Assembly (NCBI GenBank): GCA_051453625.1
Contig: JBOZIK010000001.1
Span: 221,223,338 to 221,269,589 of the forward strand
Direction of reading: 5' to 3'
Length of the DNA: 46,252 nt
From: Welwitschia mirabilis
Lineage: Eukaryota > Gnetophyta > Gnetopsida > Welwitschiales
Shown here piece after piece: positions 44,311-46,252 of the stretch. A program made the position numbers and the translations under genes. Numbering within the stretch: position 1 is the stretch's first letter; each line of letters starts with the position of its first letter. The notes beneath the pieces are model-generated. The model saw nothing but the letters and a program-made list of their open reading frames with translations. It was not told where the DNA came from and did no database searches.

Positions 44311-45666
44311 TTTACAATGCAATAACTATGTTGGAAGATTTATCTTTGTCATATAGAAATAAATGTAAAGCAAAGAAATGACTTTCATTTTACTTAAAGT
44401 AATTGATTTACTAAAGCCTCTTCTCTTGAAGATATGTCCATCACTTATCCTAATATGAATGTAATTATTTACATAGTTTCTCTTTTTCAAGATCTATTAG
44501 CTTTATTTTACTTTAGTTTTTCATCATTTAGTATGTTTAAGCATTTCAAGCTTCTATAATTTATAAATGATTAATTATATTTTACCTAGTTAAATGGCAT
44601 TAAAATACCTATGTTCTCTGATTCTATGAGAGGACAATGTTTTAATTAAGTTATTCATATTATATTATTTATATTTTTTTAATTTTATTTTTATTAGGGA
44701 TGTAAGTTACTAGTACTTTTATAATGCATAAGTTGCTTTTCATATTTATGAAATAAAATAGAATAGGAGGAAAAAAAATAATTCTCAAAAGAAAAATTAA
44801 GTATCAATTTATACTATAAAAGAAGTTTTAATAATTACTCCTAATCTATCTCATGGATTACCACACTATGGATAAAGTTGTTTAATGACCTATGTCCTAT
44901 CTAATGAGTTCTACTTCTCATTATAAAAGTGAGATTAGTAGTTTAAAAATGAAATTCCATAATAGAAGGAATGTAAGGAAAAATGAGAAGTGTGCTATAA
45001 TTATCACATTGCCTAAGTATTATTACTTTACAATCATCTTTTAAGTTAATGAGACTATAGCTATGATATGTTAATTTTAATTACTACATTATTATTTTCA
45101 TTTATTCTATTCAAATAAATTAATAATAGTTTAATAATTGGAAACCATGTATCCTCAATTAGAAATCAGAGACTACTGATAATTGATCAACTTCAAATAG
45201 AATATGTTCTAATGTAATGTATTTGTTCCCATTCATTTAGATAAATTCAAATTTGTTAAATGTATTTTTCTATTTATTATAGGATCATACCATTAGAGTA
45301 ATTAATTTCATCTTTTAAAAATAATTTAAATTCCCTTTTCTTTCAAATAAAGTATCAATTTTTTAGAGGTTAGCATTTAGAAACTAAGGAATTTAATGTT
45401 TGTTTTCATAAAGCTTTGGCTTGCTTTGGTTTGTTTTCTTTTTCTTTCTTATTTTATGCTAGTGTATTTCCATTTTGTACTCTATATATTGACCTTGATG
45501 CATCTTTTAGAATCTTTTATATGCTAAAGAATCTTGTTTTTTATTCTCATGGGTTTTAACTTTCAACACATGTATGACTCTAATTGGGGTTAATTTATCT
45601 AAACTTTCAGGAATTAATTCATTAGATCTTTTAGAAATAAGTTTTTATGTGAATTATGTTTATCAT
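44311..45666 (+). other. Non-coding 3' internal region of P2 unit b
   Basis: Aligns with 36,420-37,861, for example 'ttattttatgctagtgt' and 'taatgcataagt' blocks. Nothing coding. The long frame at 45,574-45,996 runs across this region, two LTR pieces and a gap and is not a gene. Confidence 0.6.
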
Positions 45667-45680
45667 GGTGGAGGAATTTA
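45667..45680 (+). promoter_or_regulatory. Polypurine tract of P2 unit b
   Basis: GGTGGAGGAATTTA at the position of GTAGTAGGGCTTA in unit a. Confidence 0.5.
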
Positions 45681-45725
45681 CTACATATCCAAATTTATCA
45701 TATTTAGTAATAGTTTAAAGTGTGT
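45681..45725 (+). repeat. Third LTR of P2, first 45 bases only
   Basis: Matches the P2 LTR start (catattta.t..t.gtt..aagtgt) and then switches to a P1-type LTR at 45,726. Confidence 0.55.
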
Positions 45726-46252
45726 TATTGCACTACTAATTTGTAGTTATTTGATGGGGTTTAATGAGCTATTTTTTAGGACATTGTATAGGCTTAGGTG
45801 CAATTCTGAGGATTTTGGAGATTCAATAGGAAATCTCAAAAATGTGCAATTCTTACTTAGTTTTGATGTANNNNNNNNNNNNNNNNNNNNNNNNNNNNNN
45901 NNNNNNNNNNNNNNNNNNNNNNNNNNNNNNNNNNNNNNNNNNNNNNNNNNNNNNNNNNNNNNNNNNNNNNNNGTTCCCTCACGACAGGCAAGATGATAAT
46001 AGCTAACATGGACTAATGAGTTATCTAATATATCACCTGTTGAGTTAACTTTTATGATGAGCTATCATCCCCTTCATTATCTAGTCGACTTGATAGGATG
46101 AAATTGACATATAACTGACTCTGATAGCTGATCCTTAACTGTTTCGTCTCTTTATTTTGTGTAAATAAGCATGTCTTGCTGTGCCTTCTATCTATCATTT
46201 TCTACTGTGTTTTATTATAAATAAGTCCCCCTTCAACTCTCCTCCTTATCTT
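45726..46252 (+). repeat. P1-type LTR at the right edge, incomplete
   Basis: Starts TATTGCACTA. Shares 'ctaatttgtag', 'gatgggg', 'ggacattgtataggcttaggt' and, after a 102-N gap (45,871-45,972), 'atgagctatcatcccc' with the other P1-type LTRs. It is rich in surviving CTG/CAG sites. It could be a 5' LTR of a full element or another solo LTR. The window ends inside it. Confidence 0.7.
46216..46223 (+). promoter_or_regulatory. LTR TATA box at the right edge
   Basis: TATAAATA followed by AGTCCCCCTTC, at the same place as the TATA box of S. Confidence 0.55.

Larger units (their letters stand above)
31350..45725 (+). mobile_element. P2: tandem LTR-internal-LTR-internal-LTR array
   Basis: Three LTRs of one family (31,350; 37,875/40,127; 45,681) separate two internal regions with ORF-U and no pol. 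The middle LTR has a polypurine tract on its left and a PBS on its right with no gap, so it is shared. Corrected internal lengths are about 3.36 kb (unit a) and 3.21 kb (unit b, without the solo LTR). The array interrupts element O upstream of RT. The third LTR is broken at 45,726. Confidence 0.75.

Noticed and set aside
45574-45996. 140-codon plus-strand frame
   Set aside because: Crosses the P2 3' region, a truncated P2 LTR, a P1-type LTR and 102 N. Not one gene.
1-46252. CRISPR arrays, bacterial operons, rRNA, viral genes
   Set aside because: No regularly spaced repeats, ribosome-binding sites or intact dense coding. Every recognisable protein is a plant Ty3-type retroelement part.

Overview
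The window is repeat-only, very AT-rich nuclear DNA from what is almost certainly a seed plant. I find no intact host gene and no tRNA or rRNA gene. It is a stack of decayed Ty3/gypsy-type LTR retrotransposons, nearly all with a primer-binding site (PBS) matching the 3' end of plant tRNA-Asp, as in Athila/Tat-like lineages. Cytosines in CpG and CHG contexts are almost gone. The first 1,200 bases contain no CpG, one CAG and one CTG by hand count, as expected from long-term deamination of methylated DNA. A low-GC gnetophyte-like genome (e.g. Welwitschia) would fit, but that is inference. 

Layout. (1) 1-3,773: minus-strand unit T, with gag, leader, PBS and LTR. (2) An old autonomous minus-strand element, O, is split by later insertions into RT (31,349-30,565), RT thumb plus RNase H (18,385-17,618) and integrase (5,914-4,712). 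(3) 5,915-17,617: element M (minus), inserted between RNase H and integrase. (4) 18,386-30,564: element P1 (plus), inserted between RT and RNase H, with a recognisable target-site duplication (TSD). (5) 31,350 onward: P2 (plus), a tandem LTR-internal-LTR-internal-LTR array inserted upstream of the RT. (6) 41,495-42,756: solo LTR S with a perfect 5-bp TSD, inside P2. (7) 45,726-end: a further, younger P1-type LTR cut by the window edge.

M, P1 and P2 have no RT, RNase H or integrase core. Each instead carries a decayed ORF of about 415-540 codons, called ORF-U here, that I do not recognise. It has a coiled-coil-like N-terminus, an acidic middle with an IHLLLEN-type signature, and a conserved C-terminal block. 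M and P1 follow it with only the C-terminal domain of an Athila-like integrase. The same ORF-U sits inside at least three different LTR types, so these look like non-autonomous elements dependent on an O-like partner. ORF-U is the most promising undescribed item.

Assembly caution. At 12 of the 13 gaps of 100 N, the right-hand contig repeats the sequence ending at the left gap edge (37 bp to 3.1 kb, roughly 90-95% alike by eye). Element lengths make sense only after removing these repeats, so many apparent tandem copies are probably assembly artefacts.
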